Assembly: GCA_025093555.1 (NCBI GenBank)
Contig: JAIWNF010000030.1
Coordinates: 124,001 to 188,000 of the forward strand
Direction of reading: 5' to 3'
Length of the DNA: 64,000 nt
DNA from: Circinella umbellata
Lineage: Eukaryota; Mucoromycota; Mucoromycetes; Mucorales; Lichtheimiaceae
This document shows positions 33,437 to 44,725 of the stretch, in pieces (the first letter of the stretch is position 1; each line of letters opens with the position of its first letter). The notes under the pieces are model-generated. The model was not told the origin of the DNA and made no database searches. It saw nothing but the letters and a program-made list of their open reading frames with translations. The translations under genes were made by a program, and so were the position numbers.

Positions 33437-35213
33437 ATGTTGGCAGTACGTTCAAGATTTGCTCCTGTTGCTAAACGTACTTTTGCTTCTCAAGCAGAAG
33501 CTACTGTTGCACCTGCCGATAAGAAATATAAAGTTGTCGTTGTTGGTGCGGGTCCCGGTGGTTTGTCAGGTAATTTTTTTTTTTTTTTGAAATGACATTG
33601 AAAATGCAAAGAGAGAGAGTGAGAGAAAGAGAGAGAAAAAAAAGGGGGGAGGAGACAAGGTGGAAAGTGAACGCGTTTATCATATAACCATCAAATAAAC
33701 TCATGTAAAATGATTCCCTTTTTTGAAATTAGTTTCTTCGACATTATCGAAAATGCTCGGTAAAGATCAAGTTGCTGTCATTGACCCTTCACAATACCAT
33801 TATGTAAGTTAAATAAATACCTTTTTTTTTTCTGACAAGGGTGAATATTTTGTGCAGATGAAAAAAGAGAGAGAGAGAAAAGATGATAAATATATGCAAA
33901 TATATATCAAAAGGAATTTAGTTTGATACATAATAAATGACATCATGATTAACATTATATTTTTTTGTTACCCTCTTAGTATCAACCTTTGTGGACTTAT
34001 GTTGGTGGTGGTTTAAAGGATTTTAGAGAAAGTGTTCGACCCATGGAATCGGTTGTACCCGAAAAGGCTGATTGGATTCAGCAACGCGTCATTAAATTAG
34101 ATCCTGATAACAATCAAGTAAAATTAAATGATGGCAAAACTGTTGGTTATGATTACTTGGTCGTTGCTGCCGGTATTCAAATTAATTGGGATCAAGTCAA
34201 GGGATTAAAAGAATCTTTGGGCAAAGACGGTGTTACTTCCAATTATTCCCCCGAAAGTGTACAAAAGACTTATAAATTTATTAAAGAATTTAAGGGTGGT
34301 AACGCTTTATTTACTTTCCCAAATACTCCACTCAAATGCCCTGGTGCCCCTACCAAGATTGTCTTTTTAGCTGAAGAAGCATTCCGTCTTCAAGGCGTTC
34401 GTGACAAGACCAATGTGACTTACAATACCTCTTTGGGTAAAATTTTTGGTGTCGATCACTATGGTAAAGTATTGCAACGATTGGCTGATGAACGTAATAT
34501 TAACGTCAACTTCCAAACGGAATTGATCGAAATCAAACCTGATGATCGTAAGGCTATTTTCCGTAACAATGCCAATAAGGAAGTTAAATCGTTTGATTAT
34601 GATTTCCTTCATGTCGCTCCTCCACAAGGTGCCCCCACTTTTATTAAGGAAAGTAAATTAGCAGATGCTGCTGGTTTTGTGGATGTGAATAAATTAACTT
34701 TGCGTTCCAACAAGTATAACAACGTCTTTTCTTTGGGTGATTGTTCTAACTTGCCTACATCCAAGACTGCCGCTGCTATTACTGCCGAATCTGGCACTTT
34801 GAAGACAAATTTGATTGCTCAAATGGAAGGCAAGGATATTAAGGCTGCTGAATATGATGGTTATACTAGCTGTCCATTAATTGTGGGTCGTGATCAACTT
34901 ATTTTGGCCGAATTCTCTGGTTAGTGAAATAGTTATTTTATATTAAGGAGAAAATAAGGGGTTTGTGATACAAAAAAAAAAACAGTGAGTTTTCTAATAC
35001 ACATTATCTTTGTTGTTACTGGTAACCATGTAACTAGGTTACACTGGTCAACCTATGGAAACCTTCCCTGTCGATCAAAGAAATGTTTCATCCGTCGCTC
35101 AATATTTGAATATGGAAGTTATTCCAGCTCTCTACTGGAATGGTTTGCTCAATGGTACTTGGACTGGTCCTTCTACTTTCAGAAACATCATGTCTCCTTT
35201 CCGTAAAGACTAA
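33437..35213 (+). CDS. HMT2: mitochondrial sulfide:quinone oxidoreductase
   Basis: Exons 33437-33569, 33733-33803, 33980-34919 and 35038-35213 give 439 residues. An Arg/Ala-rich, acid-free N-terminus (about 1-28) is a mitochondrial presequence. It is followed by the FAD-binding Gly-Ala-Gly-Pro-Gly-Gly (37-42), the family motif Tyr-Gln-Pro-Leu-Trp-Thr-Tyr-Val-Gly-Gly-Gly, a Lys-Cys-Pro-Gly-Ala-Pro segment carrying the first redox cysteine, the second FAD motif Leu-Gly-Asp-Cys-Ser-Asn, and Tyr-Thr-Ser-Cys-Pro-Leu carrying the second redox cysteine. The enzyme oxidises sulfide and passes electrons to ubiquinone at the inner mitochondrial membrane; in fission yeast Hmt2 it also affects metal tolerance. 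The third donor, GTTAGT, is non-consensus but is needed to keep the frame. Confidence 0.93.
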
Positions 35214-36464
35214 AAAAATAAAATAATAATAATAATAATGATAATAAAAATCTGCATATAATGTTTTACATATTTAATTTCCCTCACCTGGCAGCCTTTA
35301 ATCTATTTTATTTTTCGGCGTGTGTTGATTTATTAAGCAACTCATAAGACAAATGCTTACTATGTGATTCATCGAAAATTGGTTCTATGTACCATACATG
35401 AAATTGTAATAGTAAACGTGTTAACGTTCCTTGGAGTGGATTAGTTCACCTACATCTTTAAATTGATATTGATCACTATTCCCACATCAATATACAAATT
35501 AGTTTTACTTATATCAGTTCAAACTTTTGTAAGCCATATCGACCATAACATTAAAGAAACTTATATTTACTTGACTGTAAATTATTTGACTATTATTGAA
35601 AAATGAAATACTACGTACGTACGTAATAAAAAATAAGAGTTGAAAATGACATACATCTGGAATAGAAAGTTAAGTAAATTACCCTCTTCCTTCCTTAATA
35701 TTGACCATGAAAGAGGTTGGTAAATGATTAGAGTGATTTACTAAAATGATACATACTATGAAAGATAAATTTTGAGAAACTAAGCTAAAGTAGTAATACA
35801 TTAATAAACTACTATATGAGAGTAACAACTTTGATTTTTTTTAATCCGGATAAAGGTGAACGTTTATTGTAGTAAATTTCTTAATATTCGATATAACATA
35901 TATATTATTCAATTCCATTATAATATTATTCGAGTTGGTAGTGTGCGTACATCAAAAAGTGTTTTGTTATGATAAAATTCATTTCACTTTTTCAATTTCC
36001 AAATCATTGATATCGATTCATATCCTCGAGATAAGACATATGGCTAATAACACCCCTTCACTCTCAAGAAAAATATAATACACATCTTTTATGGTTTACT
36101 ATTTTTGGAAAATGTCAAAAATATTCCCAACATTTAAGATATTTTCAGCTCACGCGTTTTTCGCAATAGATATCCTCTAACCGTAATATTTCAATCTAGT
36201 GTATATACATCTTATATGTAACATGACAAGATATATAGGATATCAAGTTCCAAACTCAGCAGTCACCTGGTTTAGTAGTATTGTTATACAATAAACCAGG
36301 GCGCGAGTTGAACCAAAGCAACAAAAAAAAAAAAACTTTGTGCTCCACTCTAAAAAAAAAAAAATGAGCAGAAACAACGCTTTTGTTTTTTGTTTTTTTT
36401 ATAATAACATAACAACTTAACAACATTAATAATAAAATAAAGAAAATAAAAACAAATTTACACC
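35214..36464. other. AT-rich intergenic DNA
   Basis: No gene recognised. Two GTACGTACGTA-type tracts and a short GC patch near 36290-36310 are the only departures from low complexity. Confidence 0.5.
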
Positions 36465-36908
36465 ATGTCAAAAAAACCTCAAGCAGCAGATGCCCTCGTT
36501 CGTATTTTGGTAGCAGCGGGTAAAGCTTCACCTTCACCTCCTGTGGGTCCTGCACTTGGTGCACGTGGTGTCAAGTCCATGGACTTTTGTAAACAATTTA
36601 ATGACAAGACAAAACACATTGTACCCGAAACACCGATTCCAACTGTTATTACCATTAAACCTGATCGTACTTTTACTTTTGTAACTAAAACACCACCTAC
36701 AACATTTTTATTGAAACGAGCTGCTGGTATTACTAAAGGAGCACAAACACCTGGAACAGAAGTTGTTGGCAAATTATCATTAAAACATGTTTATGAAATT
36801 GCAAAGATCAAACAAAGTGATGGTAATTTGAAGCACTTGTCATTAGAAAGTATTTGTGGTAGCATTATTGGTGTAGCAAAGAGTGTTGGTATTCAAATTG
36901 TTCAATAG
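36465..36908 (+). CDS. MRPL19: mitochondrial 54S ribosomal protein uL11m
   Basis: A 147-residue intronless ORF with the bacterial-type L11 layout. The N-terminal domain starts Val-Arg-Ile-Leu-Val-Ala-Ala-Gly-Lys-Ala and contains Pro-Pro-Val-Gly-Pro-Ala-Leu-Gly and Phe-Cys-Lys-Gln-Phe-Asn. The linker Phe-Val-Thr-Lys-Thr-Pro-Pro-Thr-Thr-Phe-Leu-Leu follows. The C-terminal RNA-binding domain ends in Ser-Ile-Cys-Gly-Ser-Ile-Ile-Gly-Val-Ala-Lys-Ser-Val-Gly-Ile. uL11 binds the GTPase-associated centre of the large-subunit rRNA and supports factor binding. The bacterial-type sequence, rather than the cytosolic Rpl12 form, indicates a mitochondrial ribosome protein. No long presequence is present, as is common for this protein. 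Confidence 0.93.
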   Translation: MSKKPQAADALVRILVAAGKASPSPPVGPALGARGVKSMDFCKQFNDKTKHIVPETPIPTVITIKPDRTFTFVTKTPPTTFLLKRAAGITKGAQTPGTEVVGKLSLKHVYEIAKIKQSDGNLKHLSLESICGSIIGVAKSVGIQIVQ

Positions 36909-37746
36909 AATTTTATTTTTATTATAATTATTATTACTTTTGTTGTATAATTCCCCAAATATCTAGCATCCTCTCTTATTATTATCTTTTTTTTTACACA
37001 TATCATATATACACACATACATACACATACACACACAATCTCTCTCTCTCTCTCAACCATTTGGAAAAAAAAAGAATATATATATATAAATATATATTCA
37101 CATACACTTACTTTGTAGATAAAACAAAAGAAAATTATATTTTATAAAAATAAAATAAAATAAAAAAAGGTTTATTATAATATATAAATTTTGAAATGAA
37201 AATGGAAGGTAATAGAGGGAAATAGATGAAAAAATACACCAAATAATTTAAAGGAGATAATATTAACTTAATAGTTTATTTTAAAAGGATGAAATCACAA
37301 TAATATAAGGATTACAATGCATAAAAAAAAAACACCTCGTGGACATACTTTTAAAGAGAAATGGATGGCCACGTTTTTTATATGTATTGACAAAACATGT
37401 TTAAAGAAACCGAGGAGTTAGTTATATATAAGGTGTAAATCAATATAAAGTTTGTTCATCCAATGAAAACCCTTTCTTTTCTCCACAAAGAGAGAGACAT
37501 TATATAAAGTGGTTGAAAAAAAAAATTCTTATCACACACACGCACTATGTACACACGCACATAATATAACTTCACACTCACATAACCACTTGCTCTCTCT
37601 TTCTCTCTCTTCCGACAAACTTTCTTTTTTTTTTTTTTTTTTTAACAAAAGGGAAAAAAAAAACTCCCCTTTATTCACATAGTCGTTTTTTTTTCCATCT
37701 ACTCCATTTCCTTTTTTTTTTTCTCAAAAAAAAATATATACTACAC
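36909..37746. other. intergenic DNA
   Basis: AT-rich with (CA)n and (TC)n tracts (37010-37055) and CT-rich leader sequence and long T runs (37590-37735) before the next gene. No coding signal. Confidence 0.5.
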
Positions 37747-38916
37747 ATGCCATCTGAAGCTTCAATGACGGATTCAATGTTTGAAGACGATGCTTTTGCA
37801 GCAAGTCAATCACTCGAAGAAGAATTATTGGGTAAAGGTTATTTTATGGAAACTCCACTTGGTTCATCACTTGCTGCTGAGCTGCATTCTGCCGGAGGTC
37901 CAGCTCCACCACCGACTGTTGCACCGCCCCTGTCACCACCCGTCAGCCACCATGGTATTAGTAATAATCCCATGGTTCATAATAGTAAATTGGCTTCCAT
38001 GGCCATGAATCGTAGTTTGTCAAGTTCTTTGAGTGAACTTAATAATGACCCAAATACGACTACCATCATCCACCACCACCACCCGAATCAAACCAGTCCT
38101 GTTTTATCACCTATTCAATGGAGTACAGCTATGAGTACTTCAACTTCAGGTTATGGACGTAGTCGACGTAGTTCTTTTAGTTCCACTTGGTCTTCACTAG
38201 ACCAAGAAGACGATGACCCCTTTGAAGTTTTGAAACGACAACTTGAAGAATTGAACTCGGCTGTCTGGGAAACAAAGACCCTCCACAAGCGGCTTTTTAA
38301 TACCTTATTGGCGGACGATCAACCTCTAAAGAACAAGTATAATCCACCATTGGAGTTGGCTATTACTTCAGTAGCAAATTTGGTTGAAAGCAAGTCTCGT
38401 GATCGAGAAAGACAAACAAGTTCGTTACGTAATATAGATAGTTCAATACGTAAAGAAATGGCTTGGATGCCCGTGGATATTATTAAAGAATTAGAATCGT
38501 TATTCTCATCCATGAAAACCACTTTATATGACCAAGCATATTCATATGAAAATCCATTACCAGCTATTCACAAGTTGAATATTGAAACATCATCCATGAC
38601 TGAATCATTGGAAGAACTCAAGGAAATCATGTATGTGAATAAAAAACAAGTACAAGAATTGAATTCTCGTTTACGATCGATTGCCAAGACAGTACATGAA
38701 GTACGTAAAGATATTCGAAGGATAAACAAGTTTTTGGAAGAAAAAGATGACGATGATGCCGTTGTACTTGAAAAAGGAGAAGTTCAGGAACGTGTCAAGG
38801 ATATCATGTGGGGTTTAGATGATTTAGATGCAAAATCATCAAGAGAAATTCGACAGATGCAAATGTTTTGGGAAGGTAGTCTTGATACTACTACTTCGAC
38901 AACTTCGACATCTTAA
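37747..38916 (+). CDS. coiled-coil hypothetical protein
   Basis: A 389-residue intronless ORF. The N-terminal third is low-complexity, with acidic, Pro-rich (Pro-Pro-Pro-Thr-Val-Ala-Pro-Pro) and Ser-rich stretches, including Ser-Arg-Arg-Ser-Ser-Phe-Ser that resembles a basophilic kinase site. From about residue 155 it is almost all charged helix: Leu-Lys-Arg-Gln-Leu-Glu-Glu-Leu, later Ser-Leu-Glu-Glu-Leu-Lys-Glu and Val-Arg-Lys-Asp-Ile-Arg-Arg-Ile-Asn-Lys-Phe-Leu-Glu. This suggests several coiled-coil helices. The tail is Thr/Ser-rich. No signal peptide or membrane segment. I do not recognise the family; a cytoskeletal or scaffold role is conceivable but unsupported. The regular codon usage and long open frame make it a confident gene. 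Confidence 0.8.
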   Translation: MPSEASMTDSMFEDDAFAASQSLEEELLGKGYFMETPLGSSLAAELHSAGGPAPPPTVAPPLSPPVSHHGISNNPMVHNSKLASMAMNRSLSSSLSELNNDPNTTTIIHHHHPNQTSPVLSPIQWSTAMSTSTSGYGRSRRSSFSSTWSSLDQEDDDPFEVLKRQLEELNSAVWETKTLHKRLFNTLLADDQPLKNKYNPPLELAITSVANLVESKSRDRERQTSSLRNIDSSIRKEMAWMPVDIIKELESLFSSMKTTLYDQAYSYENPLPAIHKLNIETSSMTESLEELKEIMYVNKKQVQELNSRLRSIAKTVHEVRKDIRRINKFLEEKDDDDAVVLEKGEVQERVKDIMWGLDDLDAKSSREIRQMQMFWEGSLDTTTSTTSTS

Positions 38917-39247
38917 TAAGTTATTTTTCTTTATCTTTTTTGTTATTGTTACACACCTACTTACACCTTTTAAACTGTTACTTTTCAGACCTAAAAAGAA
39001 TACACAACATACTATATACACACTTATACACACACACATACACACACAACTAACCTTTATTTAGGATCGTCATATAATTATTTATGAATTTCTTCCTCTT
39101 TCTCTCTTCACTCTCTTCACTCTCTTAACACCTTTCCTTATATCCTGAGCATTCCGATATATATATCAACTCATTTTTTTTTATAAAAAAATGTCATTAC
39201 AGTATTAAAATCCCATTCATATTATTATGTACTTTTTTTTGTCACCT

Positions 39248-39326
<79 letters not shown>

Positions 39327-41252
39327 TTGCACAATCTCTTTTACGATCTAAACAATATCTTTTTTCCTTTTTTTTCCTTCCCTTTTTTATTACTATTATT
39401 ATTATTTTTTATATTTCGTATGTATATCTTTTTTTTTTCTGTGTGTATTTTTTTTTCTTTTGACTTTTTTTTAACCTTGTCTCTCCCTCCCTTTCCCCCA
39501 TAATTAAATTAAAAAAAAGAAGCCAAACCTTTCGATTTATTTAACTTTTTTTTTCTAGATGCATACTTTTTGAAGGGATTAGTATCATGCAAATATAAGT
39601 TTTGATCTTCTTTTATAAAAGTATCCTGATAAACGATGACGTACTAATTAGATAGATATGCATTTTAATTATTATAATTACACAAATATTTGGGTAAATG
39701 AATAATTGTTCTGTGATCGACGTATCAAAAAAACAAAACATAATGGATATATATATAGTTTCAGGGAGAAAAAATCTATTATGCATGAATAACTTATATA
39801 TATGTAATGTAAAGAAAAAAAAAAGCCTTTTATTTACTTTTAGTTTCGAACGCCTTCGCTTCAGCCTCATCCATATAAAGAAAATGTACTCTTTTAGTAT
39901 AAATCAAATTGTCGCCCATCTCCTCCCCCCATAATACTGTAATACATTCATTGATAATGAATAACATTAGGTGTTATCGTATATATCCTGGTATAATACT
40001 ATTTATTATTACATTTGATATTATATAAAATTCAATGTCTTAACTTCTCTGTTATTCATAGCAGCTTATGATTCTCGAAAGGCGAGAAAATGATACTTAA
40101 TTGTTTATATAGAGTTTAGTTAAATTGTAGTATTGACAATATCAAATTTAAACAAGAACAGACGAGAGGAACCGAAAAAATATGCTTTTTTCTCAACTAC
40201 CTCCAGTATGTTAATATTAGTAATAATAGAGTTAATACAATGATGACCTTTTTTTTCATTATTATATCTCCTTTTCAATACTAATGATTACGTGCGTACC
40301 GTATTAGTATTCAAGTAATTCATGGAAAAACCAAATACAAATATGTATCGTATCTATGTAGTAGGTAGAGGAAGAAAGCATAAAGGGGATTACCATAGCA
40401 ACACCAAAGAAGTTAATATTTTTCTTGAATCACTATAGTTACTACTCACCTTATTGATCCCTCGTTCTTGGCAATGCTAGTGGTCTACATTTCGCTTTTT
40501 ATTCAGGCGACACATCAACACGCCTACAGATGGCTACTATATAGAGCTTTTTTAACATCATGATACCCAGGATGACTGCATAGATTCAATAGAATGAAAC
40601 CATTGAAACAGTTAATGTCAAGAAGAGAGAAAGGTGGTTCTTTGAAAGCTTTGAATAAAAACAATAGTGTATTCGACAAGTTGTTCAATCCTCAAAAATC
40701 GCGAAAAGTGAATAATTAAAGAGTGTTACTTGTGTTAATTGAAGGTGGAGATAACACTACTTTTATCTATTTCGTCCCATGCTTTGTATCAAAAAAAAAA
40801 AACTTTTTTCCTTAGTAATTTATCAGTAAATAAATGTGCCCATTTCTACAATGAAGGAAAAAGAAAGAATGAAGAGGTTCTCTTTGTCTAATAACCACGT
40901 GCTATAGATTGTGGTTTAAAAGCCTTGATTTCAATGGAAGAAATTACTAAAACATAGTCATAATGCAAGCTAAAGTAATCACATCGTGAATATTTAATAA
41001 GAAAACGGGATAGTGGTAGATTTTCTTGAACAACAAACAAATTATTACGTATGTAAAAGTAATCTATCTTTTTTTTTATGTTAATATAATAAGTTAATTA
41101 ATCTATACTAATAAAGATGATACAAAACTTTAAAAAAAAAGGTTGCATAAAACAGAATTTTCATTGAGCGCTAATAATCTATACGCAGCAAAAGACACGT
41201 AATTTCTTCCACCTCTCACCCCCCCTTTTTTTTCCGTTTCGCATAAAAAATA
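38917..41252. other. long AT-rich intergenic region
   Basis: About 2.3 kb with a long (TC)n tract and many homopolymers. The only coding-like item is a 41-codon basic ORF at 40594-40719, reported as a finding. Confidence 0.45.
39253..39324 (+). repeat. (TC)n microsatellite
   Basis: About 36 uninterrupted TC units in the 3' flank of the coiled-coil gene. Confidence 0.95.
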
Positions 41253-42532
41253 TGTCTTCTGAAGCTCCTACAACGGATAAAGAACCTGAACTTACAGATG
41301 AACAAATTCTTGAGTTAGAGCAACGCATTAAAGACGAAGAAGCACTTAAAGTAAAAATAAAATAGAAATCCTTTTATTATTATTCTTATTATTGTTAATT
41401 ATCACATTTATAAACTGACAATATATATATATATATACTGCATAAATCTATTTTAGATTCCTTTAGTTTGTCAAGATGAATCTATAAATACATTGGAAGA
41501 AGAATTTAAAGGAAACGAACCATTTTTACGTAAAGTAAAAGTATGTGTTTATAAATGAATTAAAAAAAAGTGTTACTATTTTGTAGTTATTATGAGATTT
41601 CTATTATTGACGAAAAATATATTCCATGACGAATGTTTTCTTTTTTGTAGAATTTAAGTGAATCGTCAGATAGGATACGCAAATGTCGTGGTGACGGTAA
41701 GTTTATTATAATTTATTTATTGATTCAGAAAAAAAACTAAGATGAATATTTATTTCTGTTATGTAGGTAACTGCTTTTTCAGAGGTAAGTTCAATATTTA
41801 TACCTCTTTCAAAAAAAATATTAATTTAAAGCGTTAAAATACAATATGAATAGCATTTGCATTTGCATGGTTCGAAAGTTTGATGCATGCTGATCAAGCA
41901 ACCTTTCAAGCTGCCATAACCAAACTCAAGACAACACCTGACTTACTTGAACGAGCAGGTTTTCAAAAATTAGCCTTTGAAGATTTTTATGATGTCACAT
42001 TGGAACAAGCTGAATTACTTCCACAACGTGATCCAGATATGTTATTAGCAAGTTTTCAATCCGAAGAGATTAGTAATGCTATTGTTATGCATTTACGCTT
42101 TATTGCTTCCGCTTATTTACGTATTCATTCAGCTGAATATGAACCTTTTTTGGTAGTTGAAATGATATCCATTGATGAATTTTGTGCAATGCATGTTGAA
42201 GCCTTTGGACGTGAATCAGATCATTTACAAATTATTGCTTTGAGTAAAGCTTTGGAAGTACCAGTACAAATTGTTTATTTGGATGGAAGTGCGGATGAGG
42301 AAGCTGCTGTACATGAATTTTCTCCAGATCAAGAAATTTCTAATTCTGTGAAACCATTGAAATTGATTTATCGACCTGGTAAAAGAAATACATTATGGGG
42401 ATGAGTGATATTATTAAAAGGAGATGTGTCTGTGTCTGTGGGTGTGGGTGTGTGTGGGTGACAAAGCATATATTAAATTACTTATCTTTCTTTTGTTTAG
42501 GTCATTATGATATCCTTTATGAAAAGCGTTAA
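41253..42532 (+). CDS. OTUB1-type ubiquitin thioesterase (deubiquitinase)
   Basis: Six exons: 41253-41351, about 41457-41540, 41651-41696, 41767-41784 (only 18 nt), 41854-42378 and 42501-42532. They give about 267 residues, near the size of otubains. An acidic N-terminus leads to Val-Cys-Gln-Asp-Glu-Ser and Pro-Phe-Leu-Arg-Lys, then the OTU catalytic box Arg-Gly-Asp-Gly-Asn-Cys-Phe-Phe-Arg with the nucleophilic Cys and its Asp. The body includes Glu-Tyr-Glu-Pro-Phe and Phe-Gly-Arg-Glu-Ser-Asp-His, and the C-terminus has His-Tyr-Asp-Ile-Leu-Tyr with the catalytic His. Otubains cleave (mainly Lys48-linked) ubiquitin chains and restrain E2 enzymes in the cytosol. The catalytic box is split over three exons, and the Cys is encoded in the 18-nt exon. 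Coordinates of the first two exon boundaries could be off by one base. Confidence 0.92.
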
Positions 42533-43794
42533 GATAAAATCAAAATAAAACACATTTTCTTTTTATCAATATCCAAGCACAAATCTATATAAAAATCCTT
42601 TTTTTTTCAGGATAGCACGTAGGAATTCACTTTAGACATAAATGATTGTAATTTTTTTTTATGTGGGATAAAGAAAAAATTATTTGCTATTGAAAATAAT
42701 AATTAAGATTATGTGGAAAATATGAACAAATAAACTTTTCAAGCAATAGTGGGGGAAAAAAAAGTATATAAAAGGTTATTGCCCTGTAACCATTCATCAA
42801 GACACGTCTGACCTATAAAAGCTCTTTATTCCTGCTTTTTTAATGAAACATCCCAAATTGAATTACGTACTGAGAAGGGGGTTGTGCCAGACAGAAATAT
42901 TTACGGATACTTGATCCATCCAATACAGTCAGCTGTACCTCACTTTGATTTATGCTTTTTATAGCTATCCTCGCTGCAAAAAGTTCCCATGTAGATAATG
43001 TATATTATTATATTGCAGCGCCATAATCCATATTTTTTATTGTTTGTATAATCATTACAAAATCATTCAGTTGACAACAATAATAACCATTGCTTTTCTT
43101 TATTTGATTGTAGTATTTTATTATATAATATTCTTTGTTCTTTTTTTCTCACTCCGCTTTTGGCGTGTGCATAATAAAATTTCGTCCCTTTTTTTTTGAT
43201 ACTGTTACTCATTCACCCAATCTTTTTTCTTTTTCTTAGTTTTTTTTTTTATAATACGTAGAATCTAACCTTGAAACAAGCTAAAGTTTTATAATGAGGC
43301 ATTACAATTGTAGCATAATGTTTGCTATTTCAAAGCTGTAAAACTTACTTTTTGAAAAGAAATGGAAGAATAAGATGTAATGCAGATGCAGGGAATGATA
43401 ACAAATGGTGCGCAAAACAACTCGAGCGAGTGCTTCCAAAATGGTTACATCTTCTTTCGGTCTGCCAGTTCATTTTTGAGACAAGTAGAACAAGCTGAAA
43501 GGGTATGAAAAAGTAAATAGCATTTTTTTAATGCCTTTTTCTTTGCTCGACTCAAACAATCAACAAGGTAAGTTAAAAAAAAAGGGAATCTGTTTTTTTT
43601 TACTAAAACATTTTTTTTGCCATTTACCAATTTCCATGAACAGAAGACGGTTAAAAAGTGAATCCTAAGATTCATGAGTTCAGGTAAGCACAACAAAAAA
43701 AAAGCTTTTTACGATGGTGTATTATTTTAATAGTATTCGACTCATGCGTATGATATTCTATATATCAGCACTCATAACCGTGGCGTGATTCTTC
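42533..43794. other. AT-rich intergenic DNA
   Basis: No clear gene. A plus-strand stretch from an ATG at 43379 gives about 45 coding-like codons ending at 43508, which might be an exon of a decayed gene linked to the following ORF. Confidence 0.4.
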
Positions 43795-44238
43795 GTGGTG
43801 ACAAGATACATCGAACTTGGGGAATGGGTTATTGATCAAGACATGGATACACCTTGGGTCGTGAACCTGTTCCCATGGCCCTGCAAAACAACAAACCGCG
43901 AAGGTGCATTGAGGCAACTACGCCAATATATGAACATAGTTCAGCCCCTTATAACCATTACCTTTCCGCCGGTAATGGTCACTTCCGTTGCTTTCAGCAA
44001 CTCTCTCCATTTTTATGGAATTATGAATCGAAGAAATGATTCATTCGTGGATCTGGTGGGCATTCCTTGCCCTTCCTATATATTAGACCAAAGCTGGGTG
44101 TATGACTCCTCAAATAATGGTGCACTTGCCGAAAACAAGTTAACAAATCGTAATACCTCATTGTCGATCCAGGGTTTGAACGTCGTGGTGCATTTGACAC
44201 TTAAACCCATCGCTCGACTTTGTGGTGAATCATCCTAA
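43795..44238 (+). pseudogene. unidentified ORF, probably a gene fragment
   Basis: The plus frame is open from a GTG at 43795 to a stop at 44238; the first in-frame ATG is at 43837. GC is higher than in the flanks. The neighbouring plus frame (43854-44039) and parts of the minus strand are also open and peptide-like, so the true coding frame is unclear. I recognise no domain; the sequence has scattered Cys, Trp and Asn/Ser and no membrane segment. A fragment of a once larger gene with frame damage is the best reading. Confidence 0.3.
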
Positions 44239-44725
44239 TAAAACATATATTCCATTCCATTCATAAATAATCGGTCAAACATCATTCCGTCAAGCATAAA
44301 AAATAAATAAAACACTATTATTTAGTTCGATTCGTTTTTTTTTATATAAAACCTTGTTATCGAACTTTTTTCCAATAGATTTTAAAGAGCTGTAGAATCT
44401 GTTGGTTTGATCAATTAACTAAATAATTTGAGGGGAATAGGTATGACAAAGATATTTTTAAAGTTATTATGCAAAAGAGTTTATTACCATGACAAACATT
44501 TTTTCTTTAAAAAGCGACCTCTTAAATTCTTATGTCAAGAAGGAACATAATTAATGAAACATGTCAAATTGCATTATCTTTTTTTTTTATCGGAACTAAA
44601 CCTTTTATAAATGGATAATAGGAACAACGCTTTACTCTAATTATTTCCAATATTACCATTGTTTATATTTGTTTCTATCGGTTCTTTTATTTGAAATAAA
44701 TAAATTATTCATATTATTATTTTTG
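44239..44725. other. AT-rich intergenic DNA
   Basis: Upstream region of the beta-helix gene; no other feature seen. Confidence 0.5.
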
